From contig BGKB01000055.1 of NCBI GenBank assembly GCA_003116975.1, positions 62,001-126,000 on the forward strand: a stretch of 64,000 nucleotides of DNA, written 5' to 3'. Positions within the stretch are counted from its first letter, which is position 1, and every line of letters begins with the position of its first letter. The DNA comes from Aurantiochytrium sp. KH105. Lineage: Eukaryota; Sar; Bigyra; Thraustochytrida; Thraustochytriidae. The translations under genes and the position numbers were made by a program. Shown here one piece after another: positions 47,276 through 57,306 of this stretch. A model generated the notes under the pieces. The model was given only the letters and a program-made list of their open reading frames with translations, was not told where the DNA came from and searched no databases.

Positions 47276-49936
47276 ATGAAGGCAACTGTGATGATGTTGA
47301 GGGCCATTCTTTGGTGGATCTTGCTTGGCATGAATGTGGCTGCAACGAAAGAGAACATGACCGGCAGCAGCAGGGTTAAGTGGTCGTCTCGCTTCGTGGG
47401 CGAAGATGCCTTTGGCAATGTGTCGGCTGTCCGCGCGCTCGAATGCGGCGCACGACAATTGGCAGTGAAGTTCGCACGAGTCATGCCTCTTGAGCCGGCG
47501 GATCTCACAGATGCACTTCAACTCCATCGTTGGTGCCCTCAGAATCAAGTGGATACGGCACTGGCTCGTCGACTTTCTAAGAGCGCGCCAGGAAACCTTA
47601 CTACTGCCCGCAAAAGAAAGACGCAGCTCGAGAACGCCAATGACGCGGACGCGTGCCCAATATTCGCAGTGGGCCCCGATGAAACCTATGCTCGCATAGA
47701 AGACGCTCTTCAGGCGTCGCGGCAACAATCTGATAGCACATGCAAGAAGATTGAGCTCGCCCCGGGCATTCACTACTTGAATGAAACGCTGTCAATCGGG
47801 CCCGAAGACAATGGTGTGCACGTGACAGCTCGAGAGCCAGGCACAGCGTGGCTGAGTGGGGGCATGCCTGTCGAGATCGAGTTGACAGACGTGAATGTGC
47901 ATCGCAGTCGAAACAGTGAAACTTCATTGGTGACGGCTCGACTCGAACATGTAAGCGAAATGGCCGGTCTTTTTGGAGTCTCTCCACACGTTCGATTCCA
48001 GCGTGCGCGTTGGCCGAATGGAGACACCGAGCGAGATCAATGGGGATACGCGAGTCCAAAGTCAGGTCATGTCAGTGTCAAGGCTGCGCGTGTCAAGGCG
48101 TGGATCAAACCTAAAGCTGGCCTCAAACCGGAAACGGTTTTAGTGGATCTGCGCCAAAAAGACAACCCGAGTGGATTTGTAAAAAAGGATTCTGCAATGA
48201 AGGCCTACAATCGCTACTCGTCAGGGTCTGGAGGCATGTGCTCGGACATGTGGGACTTGAGTGAACAGAGTTCGTATTGGTGCGGTAATGCGTCTGCCGG
48301 GGGCTGGGCCGAAGTGGACCAGCGATGCGTGGAGCGTGGGCAGCTCGAACTGCCCGTGGGTCTTGCACTGTACGAGAACAGCTCCGAGGCGCGGCGGATG
48401 CGCAGTTGGTCGGATGCTGCGGCTGGTCCGGCCGTAGTGCACGCTTGGCACTCGCAGAGCTGGTTCACAAATATGTGGAGCGTCAAGTCACATGATCGCG
48501 AGACAGACGAGCTGTGGTTTGGAGCTGGTGGGTCTCAGGGCGGACGCAGCTGGTGTGCGTGCGACGAGTGCGCGTACGCTGGACAGTGGTGTCGGGGCGA
48601 AGGTGACACGCGTCTCATCAGTGGGACTTGGTATGTAGAAAATGTGGTCGAGGAGCTCGATGTGCCTGGTGAGTTCTACTTTGACCGCAAAACGCGAACC
48701 TTGCAGCTGCTGCTGAACACGAGCGATGTGGAGGACGCACGTGCGCGAGGCACGGGCCGGCTGACACTCGTGGTGCCGGTACTGCAGACGCTAGTCTCGA
48801 TACACAATGTATCGAACGTTACGCTTGAGGGCATTGGCCTACGGGATGCACGCGCAACATATCTGGAGCGGTATGGTGTTCCGTCTGGAGGTGACTGGGC
48901 ACTTTACAAGGGTGCAGCTGTGATGGTGGAGGATGCGGAGTCTGTGCGCATCTCCCGTTGCAATTTCGTCCGTCTCGATGGCAACGGAGTTTTGTTGTAC
49001 GGGCGTGTGCGCAAGGCGATCCTGGAAGAAAATGAGTTTGCCTGGCTCGGCGAGTCGGCCATGGCGGCGTGGGGTCGCACGCACGAATGGGATGGGCGGG
49101 ATGGGCGACAGCCTCGTGGGACTGTGGTGCGGCGCAACGTGGTTCGGGAGATTGGCATTTACGAGAAGCAGGCAAGCGCGTGGTTTCAAGCCAAGGCGTG
49201 TGGGACGCGATTGGAGGACAATCTCTTTTTTAACATGCCTCGCGCAGCCATCAACTTTAATGACGGATTTGGAGGCGACAACGTGGTGACGGGTAATTTG
49301 CTCTTTAACACATGTCGCGAGTCGGGTGATCACGGCGCCATCAACACGTGGGACCGCATGCCGTTTCTCTGGGACGAGTCTGGCGAACATGGTTTCGATG
49401 CCTTGCCCACACGCATTGCTGAAAACCTCATTTTCGCCAATTACGGAGCTTCGCAGGCTGTCGACAACGACGATGGAAGCTCGTACTACCACATTGAGGA
49501 CAATGTTATGTTCAATTCGGAGGGTTTCAAGATGGACTACGGTGGTCACGACTCCGTCTTTCGGGGTAATTTGGTGGTGGTGTACCCTTATGACGGTCAG
49601 AATTGCTTTAATGTCGCTGATTTCCGTCATGGACACGCCCACCATTTCGAGAACAACACGTGCATCCTGACGCAAGACTTTCACGCGGTGGATAAGGTCG
49701 GCCACGCGACGGGCCCTTGTGATGACCCCTCTTCGCGACTCGTGTTACGCAACAACCATTACTACACGCCTACGGGGAATGCCACGATTGTCTGTGGCTC
49801 GGAGCACCTTTCCTTGGCGGACCTGCAAGCGCAATACCCGGGTCTCGAGGCGCGTTCGACGGTCGAGGCTGTCCCTCCCTCTTCGGACATCTTGGCCATG
49901 TTGTGCAGCAAACTTCGCTCCTTTGCACCGCAGTGA
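47276..49936 (+). CDS. Secreted right-handed parallel beta-helix protein
   Basis: 886 residues from the ATG at 47276, which opens a signal peptide (MLRAILWWILLGMNVAA). Many N-glycosylation motifs follow. ELAPGIHYLNETLSIGPEDN then AREPGTAWLSGGMPVEI is the usual entry to a pectate-lyase-like beta-helix. Residues about 480-830 show stacked short Asn/Asp-rich coils, for example VRISRCNFVRLDGNGVLLYG, RRNVVREIGIY, LEDNLFFNMPRAAINFNDGF and HHFENNTCILTQDF. A Cys cluster (WCACDECAYAGQWC, about 425) interrupts the helix. Proteins of this fold are usually polysaccharide lyases, glycosidases or epimerases. No catalytic signature can be fixed, so the activity is unknown. Secreted or cell-surface. Confidence 0.85.
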   Translation: MKATVMMLRAILWWILLGMNVAATKENMTGSSRVKWSSRFVGEDAFGNVSAVRALECGARQLAVKFARVMPLEPADLTDALQLHRWCPQNQVDTALARRLSKSAPGNLTTARKRKTQLENANDADACPIFAVGPDETYARIEDALQASRQQSDSTCKKIELAPGIHYLNETLSIGPEDNGVHVTAREPGTAWLSGGMPVEIELTDVNVHRSRNSETSLVTARLEHVSEMAGLFGVSPHVRFQRARWPNGDTERDQWGYASPKSGHVSVKAARVKAWIKPKAGLKPETVLVDLRQKDNPSGFVKKDSAMKAYNRYSSGSGGMCSDMWDLSEQSSYWCGNASAGGWAEVDQRCVERGQLELPVGLALYENSSEARRMRSWSDAAAGPAVVHAWHSQSWFTNMWSVKSHDRETDELWFGAGGSQGGRSWCACDECAYAGQWCRGEGDTRLISGTWYVENVVEELDVPGEFYFDRKTRTLQLLLNTSDVEDARARGTGRLTLVVPVLQTLVSIHNVSNVTLEGIGLRDARATYLERYGVPSGGDWALYKGAAVMVEDAESVRISRCNFVRLDGNGVLLYGRVRKAILEENEFAWLGESAMAAWGRTHEWDGRDGRQPRGTVVRRNVVREIGIYEKQASAWFQAKACGTRLEDNLFFNMPRAAINFNDGFGGDNVVTGNLLFNTCRESGDHGAINTWDRMPFLWDESGEHGFDALPTRIAENLIFANYGASQAVDNDDGSSYYHIEDNVMFNSEGFKMDYGGHDSVFRGNLVVVYPYDGQNCFNVADFRHGHAHHFENNTCILTQDFHAVDKVGHATGPCDDPSSRLVLRNNHYYTPTGNATIVCGSEHLSLADLQAQYPGLEARSTVEAVPPSSDILAMLCSKLRSFAPQ

Positions 49937-51411
49937 TTTTCCGCATGTCACATGACTCCGACTGTCGCTGCCACCGCCGCCAACGAAGTATACCAGCGAA
50001 GTACCAACGAAGTGCCAGCGCCTTTTGCGTTGCAACGATTTGTTCGCCCACCAGTTATGCTCGCACACGAACTCATTCGACGGGCCAGGCTCGCGGTCCG
50101 GCAGCGACCACTGAAAACGCTATTTTGAAGTGCTCGACGCGCCCTTGCACTCTACCGGCTTGTCACCTCCAAGGGGGCCAGCCCACTCTTCCCTTCCTCC
50201 CCAGGCAAAGGTAATACTATTGCAGCCAGGTGCAGGTGTTTTCTTTGCGTGTTTTTTTGTTTTGTTTTTAGGCTATGCTTGTGGTAAATCTTGCACACGC
50301 CACGCCACACCTCGGCGTCCGGCTTTTCCTTGCAGCCTCGCTGCGCGCGCTCGTCGCAGGTCGTCCCGCGTCCCGCGTCCCGCGTCCCGCGGCCCGCGCG
50401 CGGCCGCTCTCCCGCTCGCCTCTCCTCGTCTCGCGTTGTGTTGCGCGGCCTGTGCCTGCGCGCGCGTGCATCTTGCGGTGTTCGCTGCCGCAGACATGAC
50501 ACACGGGACGGCCCTGTACAGGCCTCTCTTCGGAGCCACGGGCCGGGACTTACTCGCCTGCCGGCGCCGCCGCTACCGCTGCCGCTGCCGGCGCCGCCGC
50601 TGCTGCCGGCCGCGCACGGCGCCTCGCGCAGGCGTCGCGCCGCGCCCTCCGCCACCGGGCGATCCGCAGCTGCAGCCGCGCGCCTCGAGAGAAAGTCCGC
50701 GCGGGGCGGCGTCTTCGAGAGCGTCCCCGCCTGGCGCGTGCACGCCCCGAAACACATACACTGTAATGCAACCAGCAGATCTGGTGCGTACGTAGGTATA
50801 GAAAGCTGGTCGGCGAGCTGGAAATGGCCGTCGAGACGCGCACGTCAGTCAAGACGTACCGGCGGCAGGCAGCAGCAGCAGCAGCAGCAGGTAAGAGCAG
50901 CAGCGGACGGAGGCCTAAACATCGGCCAGGTCGGCGTCGCCTCGCGTAGCCCATCGAGCGCGATACCTCTCTAGCTTCTGCGGCGGCAGGAAAACAAACT
51001 GGCGTCCGGCTGGACCTCGTGGACCCCGGTGTGGACCTAGATCGAGAGCAGGCCCTTTGTAAGTGAATGAATGAATGAATGAGTGGAAAAAGCGGGATCG
51101 GGGCAGGCCGTAAAATCTAGGCCTAGTTAGCGGCTGGCTGGCTGGCGTAAATTAGTGGAAGAGTAGCGGGAATGGAAGCAGACGCGTGAGAGGCTGCAGC
51201 CTGTGCTTGGAGGGAAGGGGGGTTGAGCGGACGAGCAGAACCGAAACAGGAGCCGAGCAAGTAAGGTCTCGAAGCATCGCGTCTTGACTCTTGACTTGAC
51301 AACCCCCGGGGCGCATCGAATTGCAACGCATCACAACGCATCGCAGGGCAGCGCATCTCGTCTCGTCATCTCAAGTCATCCAGCATTCCGCTCTCGCTTA
51401 GAGACAAAACA
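49937..51411. other. Intergenic region upstream of the divergent actin
   Basis: About 1.5 kb of mostly GC-rich low-complexity DNA: a CCCGCGT array (50371-50391), CGCCGC-type runs (50560-50620), a CAG run (50873-50889) and an AATG run (51064-51081). One 201-residue ATG frame on the minus strand (50757-50152) looks like noise. No gene is supported. Confidence 0.5.
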
Positions 51412-52571
51412 ATGCACGAGGGCGAGGCGCACGCTATCGTGATCGACAATGGCTCCGGCATGTGCAAGGCCGGGTTCNTTCTGGCATGTGCAAGGCCGGG
51501 TTCGCGGGCGACGACTCACCCATGGTCGTGTTCCCAGCGATCGTAGGCCGGCCGAAGAATTTGGGGACGAGACTTCGCCCAAGTGAGCCGGAATGCTACG
51601 TCGGAGACGATGCCTTTTCGAAGCGAGGAGTGCTTTCGCTAAAGTATCCGATCGAACACGGCATTGTGACCAACTGGGATGACATGGAAAAGATCTGGCA
51701 GCACACATTTTACACGGAACTCCGCGCCGAGCCGGAGGAGCATCCGGTCTTGCTCACTGAGCCCCCGCTCAATCCCAAGGCGAATCGCGAGCGCATGGTC
51801 CAAATCATGTTCGAAAGCTTCAACGTTCCAGCCATGTACGTTTGCATTCAGGCGGTGCTGGCTCTCTATGCCTCGGGGCGCACGACGGGCGCGGTGCTGG
51901 ACAGTGGCGACGGAGTCACCCACACAGTGCCAATTTTCGATGGCCACGCGCTGCCACACGCCGTGCAACGAATTGATCTCGCCGGTCGCGACCTCACCGA
52001 TCACATGATGAAGCTTTTGACCGAGCGCGGCTACTCGTTTACAACGACGGCAGAGCGGGAGATTGCTCGAGACATTAAGGAAAAGCTTGTCTACATTGCG
52101 CAAGACTTTGAAGACGAGATGGAGCGCTACGGTGACTCGCACACGAACGAGAAAGCGTACGAAATGCCGGACGGAAATGTCGTCATCCTGGGTAACGAGC
52201 GCATTCGATGCGCTGAGGCGCTCTTTAAGCCGAGAATGCTGGGCAAGGAGGCGCTCGGGGTGCACGAGGCCATGTTTCAGACCATTTCAAAGTGTGACGT
52301 TGACGTGCGCAGGGCGTTGTTTGCAAACATTATCTTGTCCGGAGGCTCGACCTTGTACCCTGGTCTCGCCGAGCGCCTCACCACAGAAATGACGGCTCTC
52401 GTCGCGAGTTCGGTTTCGATCAAGGTCATTGCTCCAGTGGAGCGCAAGTACTCGGTGTGGATTGGGGGCTCTACCTTGGCGTCGCTTTCCACCTTTGTCG
52501 ATATGTGGCTTACCAGAGAAGAATATGACGAAGCGCCCGGACTCTCCATCGTGCACCAAAAGTTCCTTTAA
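51412..52571 (+). CDS. Divergent actin, reading frame broken by an ambiguous base and short duplication
   Basis: The ATG at 51412 ([20 protein letters not shown]) starts an actin, but the frame breaks at an N (51478). The bases after it repeat the preceding 24 or so (TCCGGCATG... at 51454-51477, TCTGGCATG... at 51480-51503). The copies are offset by 26 bases, which causes the frameshift. Downstream the actin frame is intact to the TAA at 52569-52571, with [37 protein letters not shown] and the ending IVHQKFL, whereas canonical actin ends in KCF. It differs from the canonical actin at 56 kb throughout (for example [20 protein letters not shown]). It is a true divergent actin paralogue rather than an ARP. 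The break looks like an assembly join, not a mutation. Confidence 0.9.
51454..51503. other. Assembly join: 24-base near-perfect duplication around one N
   Basis: 51454-51477 and 51480-51503 differ at one base (TCC versus TCT). Between them lie N (51478) and T (51479). This is typical of two overlapping contigs placed end to end. Confidence 0.75.
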
Positions 52572-52697
52572 AATCGTACAGTATTCCATTCTTGAGCGCA
52601 GTTGTCATGAGCCAATAGTAATTTTGTTTTGTTCGAAGAGTGAGAGCCGACCCAGCTTGATCGACTTCGTGGTGCGCCAGATGCTGTTTTCCTTCTT

Positions 52698-52817
52698 CTC
52701 GACAACGTATTGCTCGACAAAGCATTGCTCGACAAAGTACTGCTCGACAACGTATTGCTGCTGGACAAAGTATTGCAGAACAAAGTATTGCTCAACAAAG
52801 TATTGCTCGACAAAGTG
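52698..52817. repeat. 15-base minisatellite, about 8 copies
   Basis: Consensus CTCGACAAAGTATTG. Copies start at 52698, 52713, 52728, 52743, 52758 (18 bases long), 52776, 52791 and 52806 (partial), with 1-3 differences each. On the minus strand it reads as repeated VEQYF. Confidence 0.9.
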
Positions 52818-52902
52818 CAAAAAGTTGATGGACGTGGTGAACGTTTTCATTTTCTGCGAGTCAAGCAAATGAATAAGTCTTCCAATAGGCCAAAAGACGT
52901 GA

Positions 52903-53047
52903 GCAATATTCGTCTCGTGTTTCCACCTTACGTTAGCACGCAAGCCAGCAAGTAAGACGTGAGCATTTTCCACCTTCGTTTCACCAGCATAGCAAGCAAG
53001 CAAGACGTGGACATTTTCCACCTTCGTTTCGCCAGCATAGCAAGCAT

Positions 53048-53091
<44 letters not shown>

Positions 53092-53092
53092 A
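52903..53092. repeat. 48-base tandem unit followed by (AAGC)n
   Basis: The unit AAGACGTGAGCATTTTCCAC... occurs at about 52957 and 53003 with few differences; a more diverged copy starts near 52903. GCAAGCAAGC repeats follow (53050-53087). The unit length is a multiple of three. Confidence 0.75.
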
Positions 53093-54199
53093 AGCTTCAA
53101 ATATCAAGGCAAAGCAGCAACTTTTCCTTGATGCCAAAACATTTTCCCGAGAAGACCCTGATACAGCAATATTACGATCCAGAACAGGATTTCTGCGTCG
53201 AACATTACTTCGTCAAAGAACGACGTTGGCCAACAAGAGTCTCTTTCGCATGTTTCTCCTTTTCCAAGTACTGACTTGCATGCAAGCACAAGAGCCTCTC
53301 AAGTTCATGACGTCCTCGTCCATACGCCACCTCTGTGACGAGACAAGCTGGCGAGCGCTGCACTCTTTCTTGGAGGCGCGCCTCCATCATGTGACACGAC
53401 GAGCGTCGCCCATCATCGCCTCGCGCCTCGCAACGTCATCGTCGCTCGCTCGCGTCTCGCGACCCAGGCGCCTCGTACATCCTGCCCTGTTTGCTTGCCT
53501 GGCTCCGCAAGCTCGAGTTTGCAGTGCAGCCGAGTGCAGCGCACACCTCTACTACGCACAACCCGAGCCACTCGTGGCCTCCAGGACGGTGCAGCAGCAG
53601 ATGCGCGGGCAGCACGGGCGGGCCAGGAAGGATGGACGTGTGCGTGCGTGCGTACGTGCGAGCGAGGGTTGGCGGGTGCGTGGGTGTTCAACGCGTGCAC
53701 GCAAGGTCCGCCAAGCAGGCATGGTCTAGGCCTGGTCGCGTCCGCGATCTTCTTCATGCTCGCTTGGGCTCCCTCCGCCTGCTTGCCGCGGACCACCGCC
53801 TCGCCTCGGCAGGCTCGCCTCGCAGGAGCGCGCGACATTCCGCCTCGCAGGAGCGCGAGGGGTCAACGGCCGCTGCCTCGCCGTTGATCGACCGACGAGG
53901 GACATTCTCGCGGGCCCGTGCCGCCCGCCGGCCCACCCCTCGCTCGCTCCCTCGCTGCCAGGCGGACGCCGGCGGGCGACCGGGCGAGTGCAGGGCGCCC
54001 GTCTGCGGCTGCGAGTGAGCGCGCGTGGAGTCGTGCGTGTGCGCCGGGGCACGCGCACCTTCGCGCGCGCCACTCGCCTTCTTTCGTACCTCTTCCCGGC
54101 GATGCTTGCGTGCTTGCTTGTTTGTGCATCTATGATCGAGGTCCGAAACTCGGCCATGCCAGTGATCTTGGGCGGAATCGATTGTTTTAGCGGCAGCAG

Positions 54200-54223
54200 C
54201 AGCTGCAGCTGCAGCTGCAGCTG
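54200..54223. repeat. (CAGCTG)4 palindromic array
   Basis: Four perfect copies of the self-complementary hexamer CAGCTG in non-coding DNA. Confidence 0.95.
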
Positions 54224-54464
54224 AGTGCTGGGTTGCTGCGATGCAAAAGGATCGACCGCCGCAGCCGCTTGTGCACGCCAGCCACCTCGCGTCGCCTTGT
54301 CCTTTTTGTTTTTTCAATCCTTTCGCACCTTGTTGTTGCAGTTGTTGCTTGCAGTGCTGTCTTTTGTTTGCTTGCATTGCCCACCTGCCGCCGTACGATT
54401 CGCCGTCCGTGCGGCTGCGGCCTCCTCCTCCTCCTGCTCGAGCTTGCTTTGCCTGTGCATAAAG

Positions 54465-54498
54465 ATTGCATTGCATTGCATTGCGTTGCATTGCATTC
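54465..54498. repeat. (ATTGC)n pentanucleotide array
   Basis: About seven copies of ATTGC with one variant (GTTGC). Confidence 0.9.
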
Positions 54499-55026
54499 AC
54501 CATGGTCACTGTCAAGTTGCATGCGGTGACTTCTTGCACACGCAGGCGGTTATTTCTTGTGTGCATTGACTGCATCACCGCCAGCTGCAGCCAACCTGGG
54601 TGCTGCACCTGCCGTCCATCCTCAATCATGACGCGGTCGTTCGGTCAATCGATGGACCGATGAATCGATGGATCGATGAGCGCATCGAAACTTGACTTTG
54701 ACCGTCCTGCTCCTCGCGCCGGCGCAGGCTGTGCTGAAAAGAAACGTCCACCTTCTGTCAATCAAGATCGCAGGCGATCCATCATCCATGATCGTCGCTC
54801 GCGGGCCGTGCTCCCGCTCCCTCCCTCCCTCGCGCGCGATCGATCCAAACGCGGCCGCGCGGCGCCATTCTTTCTCTCCCTCCCTCGCGGCAGCGGCACC
54901 TGGCTGCTGCTGCAGGCTTTCTATTCTTTTCTTTCCTTGGTCCATCGCGGCCTTGAGTCGCATCCATTCCATTCTCCGTGTCACTCTGTCAATCTTTCGC
55001 TTCCTCCTTTTTCTCTCCTTTTCTCC

Positions 55027-55055
55027 TTTCTTTTCTTTTCTTTTCTTTTCTTTTT
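55027..55055. repeat. (CTTTT)n array
   Basis: Five or more copies of CTTTT within a long pyrimidine-rich stretch. Confidence 0.85.
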
Positions 55056-55277
55056 GGGCCGGGGTGTGCGCGCGTGTGCATCGCAGTGTGCATCGCGGCA
55101 CGTGCGCCCACTCGCGCCGACCGCACGGGCGCAGCCCCTCTGCCCCGCCCCGCCTGCGCTGCGCCGCCGTCCCGCGGCCGCCTCCCGCTCCCTCGCCGCC
55201 CGTCGGTCCACCGCGCGTCTCCCGCGCAGCAGCCGCGCCGCCGTGTCCACTCGCGAGTCCCGCGCTCCCTCCTTCAC

Positions 55278-55311
55278 CCTCCCTCCCTCCCTCCCTCCCT
55301 CCCTCCCTCCC
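55278..55311. repeat. (CCCT)n microsatellite
   Basis: About eight copies of CCCT; similar CTCC runs recur at about 55768-55806. Confidence 0.85.
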
Positions 55312-55532
55312 CGCCCCTCTCCACTCGCGCAAACCGACCGTACACTCGACAATCCGCGCCATTCCGCACTTGCGCCGCCGCCCGCAAGTGCGCTTTCCCC
55401 GCCCCGCCCGTGGGGGTGTGCGCCTCCGCACACACTGCGCGCGCGACCTACTGTGTGCACTGTGTGCACGCCTCTCCCCCCCTCCCTACCTCCCTTTCCA
55501 CCAACGCAGACATAAGGTATACTTGTAAAACT

Positions 55533-55593
55533 AAAAGTAGAGTAAAGTAGAGTAAAGTAAAGTAAAGTAGAGTAAAAGGCAAAGTAAAGAAAG
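55533..55593. repeat. AAAGTAGAGT-type degenerate repeat
   Basis: About 60 purine-rich bases of alternating AAAGT and AGAGT units, around 600 bases upstream of the canonical actin ATG. Confidence 0.75.
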
Positions 55594-56083
55594 TGAAAAA
55601 ATCCAAGGCAAGGCACCTCGAGTCATGCAAGGCGAGGTATGGTATCTTCTGGCCGCCTTCCCCGTTCGCACACGCGGCCACTTTCTCCGCCCACCCGCCC
55701 ACCCGCCCGCCTTCCTCTCCCCGCCCTCAAGTTCCTCCTCTTCCCCGCGTGCGCGGCCGGGTGCACCTCCCTCGCTCCCTCGCTCCCTCCCTCCCTCCCT
55801 CCCTCGCTCGCGGGCGGTCGAAGCCCCGCCTCGGCTGTCCCCTCTGGCCCACTGGCGGCCCTCCCTCTCTTCCCCTCTGCCCTCTGCGCGGCTGGCTGGC
55901 CGCCTGCACGCGCGCGTAGGCCCCGCTAGGCGCCGGCTAGGCGCGCGGAGAGAGGCGCCGCCGGGTGCACAGCCGCGGCGCGCGGGCCTAGGCGCCGGCT
56001 AGGCCGAACGCTAGGGCACCGCGGCGGGGGAGGGAGGGGCCGGAGGCGGCGGGGCACGGCGGCGGCGGCGGCGGGCGGGAGCA

Positions 56084-56175
56084 AGCAAACCCGCAACCCA
56101 GCAAGCAAACCAAGAACAAGCAAAAGCAGCAGCAGCAGCAGCAGCAGCAGTCAAGAACAAGCAACCTTTAGCAAG
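56084..56175 (+). promoter_or_regulatory. Likely T-poor 5' leader of the canonical actin mRNA
   Basis: About 92 bases with only four T, made of CAAG/CAAA units and a CAG run (56125-56150). The 13-base sequence CAAGAACAAGCAA occurs on both sides of the CAG run. Such a leader would be nearly unstructured. The transcription start is not determined. Confidence 0.5.
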
Positions 56176-57225
56176 ATGGCGGACGATGAGGTCCAGGCCC
56201 TCGTGGTCGACAACGGCTCCGGCATGTGCAAGGCCGGCTTCGCCGGTGATGACGCCCCCCGCGCCGTCTTCCCCTCGATCGTCGGCCGCCCCAAGCACCC
56301 GGGTATCATGGTCGGCATGGACCAGAAGGACGCCTACGTCGGTGATGAGGCCCAGTCCAAGCGTGGTGTCCTCACGCTCAAGTACCCCATCGAGCACGGT
56401 ATCGTGACCAACTGGGACGACATGGAGAAGATCTGGCACCACACCTTCTACAACGAGCTCCGCGTCGCCCCCGAGGAGCACCCCGTCCTCCTCACCGAGG
56501 CCCCCCTCAACCCCAAGGCCAACCGCGAGCGCATGACCCAGATCATGTTCGAGACCTTCAACGTCCCGGCCATGTACGTCAACATCCAGGCCGTGCTCTC
56601 CCTCTACGCCTCTGGCCGCACCACCGGTGCCGTCCTCGACTCTGGTGATGGTGTCACCCACACCGTCCCCATCTACGAGGGTTACGCTCTCCCCCACGCC
56701 GTGCTCCGTATCGATCTTGCCGGCCGTGACCTCACCGACTACATGATGAAGATCCTCACCGAGCGCGGCTACTCGTTCACCACCACCGCCGAGCGCGAGA
56801 TCGTCCGCGACATCAAGGAGAAGCTCGCCTACGTCGCCAACGACTTTGACGAGGAGATGCGCCTCGCCGCCGAGTCCTCGGCCCTCGAGAAGTCCTACGA
56901 GCTTCCCGACGGCAACGTCATCACCATCGGCAACGAGCGCTTCCGCTGCCCCGAGGTCCTCTTCCAGCCGTCCTTCATCGGCAAGGAGGCCCAGGGTGTG
57001 CATGACACCATGTTCCAGACCATCATGAAGTGCGACGTCGATATCCGCAAGGACCTCTACGCCAACATCGTCATGTCTGGTGGCTCCACCATGTACGAGG
57101 GCCTCGCCGCCCGTCTCGAGAAGGAGATGGTTGCCCTCGCCCCCTCGACCATGAAGATCAAGGTCGTCGCTCCCCCCGAGCGCAAGTACTCTGTCTGGAT
57201 CGGTGGCTCCATCCTTGCCTCGCTC

Positions 57226-57257
<32 letters not shown>

Positions 57258-57306
57258 GGAGTACGACGAGTCTGGACCCTCGATCGTCCACCGCAAGTGC
57301 TTCTAA
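56176..57306 (+). CDS. Canonical actin
   Basis: 376 residues from the ATG at 56176 ([20 protein letters not shown]) to SIVHRKCF, the usual length of conventional actin. The nucleotide-binding loops ([40 protein letters not shown]) and the C-terminus [20 protein letters not shown] are intact. It is a polymerising cytoskeletal actin. Codon use is extremely biased to C- and G-ending codons compared with the divergent actin at 51-52 kb, which points to strong expression. No introns. AATAAA follows at 57576. Confidence 0.99.

Larger units (their letters stand above)
52572..56175. other. 3.6 kb repetitive spacer between the two actin genes
   Basis: Contains a 15-base minisatellite, a 48-base tandem unit with an AAGC run, CAGCTG and ATTGC arrays, CTTTT and CCCT pyrimidine arrays, and an AAAGTAGAGT array. 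Several long open frames exist but they are repeat-driven and have no conserved domain. The right end holds the leader of the canonical actin. Confidence 0.6.

Noticed and set aside
48839..49705. 288-codon minus-strand frame within the beta-helix gene
   Set aside because: Overlaps the conserved part of a signal-peptide-bearing secreted protein; no domain.
50152..50757. 201-codon minus-strand ATG frame
   Set aside because: Arg/Ala/Gly-rich product built from GC repeats with no recognisable domain, in a repeat-rich spacer.
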